A stretch of DNA of 64,000 nucleotides, from contig JAWPMW010000001.1 of the NCBI GenBank assembly GCA_033344735.1, positions 372,001-436,000 of the forward strand, written 5' to 3'. Of this stretch, positions 62,280 through 64,000 are shown one piece after another; within the stretch, counting starts at the first letter, position 1, and every line of letters begins with the position of its first letter. The translations under genes were made by a program, and so were the position numbers. The DNA is from Gammaproteobacteria bacterium (GTDB taxonomy: Bacteria; Pseudomonadota; Gammaproteobacteria; UBA4575). The notes beneath the pieces are model-generated. The model had not been told where the DNA came from and did not search any database. It saw only the letters and a program-made list of their open reading frames with translations.

Positions 62280-63698
62280 ATGGAAAATTCTAATTATGAT
62301 GTAATAGTTATTGGTGCTGGTCCTGCTGGCTATGTCTGTGCAATTCGCTGTGCCCAACTAGGTTTGTCTGTTGCTTGTGTTGATGCCTGGTCCGATAAAA
62401 ACAATAAGCCGAGTCCAGGTGGAACCTGTCTAAATGTTGGCTGTATACCTTCTAAGGCATTACTGGATTCTAGTCATCACTATTCATTTATTGAAAAAAA
62501 TGCAAATGAACATGGAATAGAGACACAGAAATGCAGTATTGATATTGCCAAAATGCTTCAAAGAAAAAATAAAATTGTTAAGACTTTAACGACGGGCGTA
62601 AAAGGGCTGCTGAAAAAAAACAAGGTTACTTTTATTCATGGTAATGCTTCTATTGAATCTTCAAATGAAGTGCAAGTAAGTAATAACGATAGCAAACAAG
62701 TAGTCAAAGCTAATTCAATTGTGATAGCGACCGGATCCAAGCCTTTCGAGTTGGATTTTCTGCCAATTGATCAAGTGCAAATTGTCGATTCGACAGGAGC
62801 TTTAGAATTAAAGCAAGTGCCTAAACATTTAGGTGTGATTGGTGCAGGAGTGATTGGTCTTGAAATGGCTAGTGTGTGGAGTCGATTGGGCGCGGAAGTC
62901 ACAATATGGGAAGCTGAAGATCAATTTTTACCAGCCGTGGATACAGATATAGCTGCACATGCAAATAAAATAATTTCAAATCAAGGTTTAGATGTGCAAC
63001 TGAATAGTAAAGTTCAAGCGGTATCAAAACGCCAAAACTCAGTTGTTGTATCGGTGCAAGGTCCTGAGGGTGAGTCTCAAACTGAAATAGATTGTTTGTT
63101 AGTCGCTATTGGTCGTAAGGCAAATACCGAATCCTTAGGCCTAAATGCACTTGGAGTAAGTATAGACTCGCATGGATTTATTGAAGTTGATAGGCAATGG
63201 AAGACAAATATTGATGGTATTTATGCGATTGGAGATGTTATTGGTGGTGCTATGCTAGCGCATAAAGGTTCGGAAGAAGGTATTGCAGTGGCTGAGCAAT
63301 TAGCAAATCATCATGGACATGTTAACTATAATGCAATTCCTTGGGTGATTTATACATGGCCTGAAATAGCCTGGGTAGGTAAGACAGAGCAGCAATTAAA
63401 AATTGATAAAATTGATTATAAAACTGGTTCATTCCCATTTATGGCACTGGGCCGAGCTCGTGCATTAGGTGACACTGAGGGTGTGATAAAATTTATCGCA
63501 GATGCTATTTCTGATAGATTATTAGGTGTACATATTATTGGGCCAAATGCTTCTGAGTTGATCGCAGAAGCTGTGCTTGCAATTGAATCTGACTTAACAG
63601 CAGAAGATTTGGCTCTTACAATTCATGGGCATCCGACTCTATCTGAAGGATTGCATGAGGCTGCATTGGACTTACACGGGCGAGCAATACATTTCTAA
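62280..63698 (+). CDS. lpdA: Dihydrolipoyl dehydrogenase LpdA (E3)
   Basis: FAD flavoprotein disulfide reductase that reoxidises the lipoyl groups of 2-oxoacid dehydrogenases. The 472-residue protein has the FAD-binding GAGPAGYV (residues 12-19), the redox-active CLNVGC (C50 and C55), the NAD-binding GAGVIGLEMASVW around 188-200 and the C-terminal HGHPTLSE with the catalytic His-Glu pair. It follows sucB after 2 bases, so the complex is encoded as one operon. It may also serve other complexes. Confidence 0.95.
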   Translation: MENSNYDVIVIGAGPAGYVCAIRCAQLGLSVACVDAWSDKNNKPSPGGTCLNVGCIPSKALLDSSHHYSFIEKNANEHGIETQKCSIDIAKMLQRKNKIVKTLTTGVKGLLKKNKVTFIHGNASIESSNEVQVSNNDSKQVVKANSIVIATGSKPFELDFLPIDQVQIVDSTGALELKQVPKHLGVIGAGVIGLEMASVWSRLGAEVTIWEAEDQFLPAVDTDIAAHANKIISNQGLDVQLNSKVQAVSKRQNSVVVSVQGPEGESQTEIDCLLVAIGRKANTESLGLNALGVSIDSHGFIEVDRQWKTNIDGIYAIGDVIGGAMLAHKGSEEGIAVAEQLANHHGHVNYNAIPWVIYTWPEIAWVGKTEQQLKIDKIDYKTGSFPFMALGRARALGDTEGVIKFIADAISDRLLGVHIIGPNASELIAEAVLAIESDLTAEDLALTIHGHPTLSEGLHEAALDLHGRAIHF

Positions 63699-63728
63699 TC
63701 CCCGATAGAATTTTTTAAACTAAAATCG

Positions 63729-64000
63729 ATGTCTATTGACGCAAAATTGGATAGTAATCTGATTAAACTGCCTTTGCTGTTAATATTTTTGCTCCCACTT
63801 GCTATCGCTATCTGGGATTTTTATAGAGATCCTCTAAATATTAATCCAGTTGAAGATATAACACATACTACAGGGGTATGGGCCCTAAGATTACTATTAA
63901 TTACATTGGTGATAAGTCCTGCACGTAAACTGCTAAGAGCTAATGGCCTGATTCATTTGAGAAGGTTGTTTGGTGTGCTTTGTTTTTTTTATGTCACATG
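63729..64000 (+). CDS. msrQ: MsrQ-type heme-binding ferric reductase-like membrane subunit, N-terminal part
   Basis: The first 90 codons of a membrane protein of the MsrQ (YedZ) family run off the right edge. MsrQ passes electrons from the respiratory chain or flavin to the periplasmic molybdoenzyme MsrP, which repairs oxidised methionine in exported proteins. Visible features are the hydrophobic first helix (LPLLLIFLLPLAIAI) and the HTTGVWALRLLLITLVISPARKLL helix with a His, followed by RRLFGVLCFFY. Two residues of this region would bind heme in the full protein. No msrP is upstream in the window. The context is short, so the family is likely but not proven. Confidence 0.8.
   Translation, partial: MSIDAKLDSNLIKLPLLLIFLLPLAIAIWDFYRDPLNINPVEDITHTTGVWALRLLLITLVISPARKLLRANGLIHLRRLFGVLCFFYVT

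Overview
This 64 kb window is chromosomal DNA from an AT-rich, free-living-type gammaproteobacterium. The genus is not identifiable from the sequence alone. The evidence is gene content and order: acpP-fabF-pabC-mltG-tmk-holB-pilZ follows the Pseudomonas arrangement, mnmA-hflD-nudJ sit together as in Escherichia coli, clpS-clpA run next to a convergent infA, and most proteins are standard gammaproteobacterial families. Coding density is high. I see no rRNA, tRNA, insertion sequence, prophage or CRISPR array.

Layout. 0-5 kb: start of mobA (cut by the window edge), a DUF1244 gene, moeB, a YihY-type membrane protein, a MazG-like pyrophosphohydrolase, a TraB-family protein and a TauE/SafE permease. 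5-11 kb: periplasmic protease prc, a hotdog thioesterase, a qmcA/nfeD pair and small accessory genes. 11-16 kb: a four-gene minus-strand operon of a small VWA protein, a membrane J-domain protein, a NorD-like VWA protein and an aminotransferase. 16-25 kb: accessory metabolism and envelope genes, including a DUF1326/DUF2182 divergent pair and a compact SET protein. 25.8-28.6 kb: molybdenum cofactor genes moaA, moaB and moaE, with a truncated haemoglobin overlapping moaA. 28.7-37 kb: a CPA2 antiporter, nudF, two poorly known envelope genes and a Gld-type ABC operon. 37-50.6 kb: purB, fumC, an EAL protein, an EamA exporter, acnB, hflD (frameshifted), mnmA, nudJ, clpS, clpA and infA. 50.7-58 kb: fatty acid synthesis and the pabC-pilZ string. 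58-64 kb: sucA-sucB-lpdA and the start of msrQ.

The genes fit an aerobic heterotroph or mixotroph with a TCA cycle (acnB, fumC, sucAB-lpdA) and molybdopterin synthesis (mobA, moeB, moaA, moaB, moaE). The msrQ start at the right edge hints at one possible molybdoenzyme partner, MsrP, which is not in the window.

The most unusual structure is in the apparently empty stretch 20,759-21,342. It holds two tandem minus-strand ORFs of 33 and 32 codons, each with a well-spaced Shine-Dalgarno. The peptides are clearly related, sharing a W..IDPT.Y core followed by a short hydrophobic segment. The first is preceded by a near-perfect sigma-54 -24/-12 promoter and followed by a terminator-like hairpin. The topology and W/DP motif recall light-harvesting alpha peptides, but the pigment-binding His is missing and no photosynthesis genes are present. 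Other points worth a second look are the VWA/J-domain/NorD-like operon, a one-base frameshift in hflD, and a secreted protein made of two 48-residue-spaced Cys repeats.
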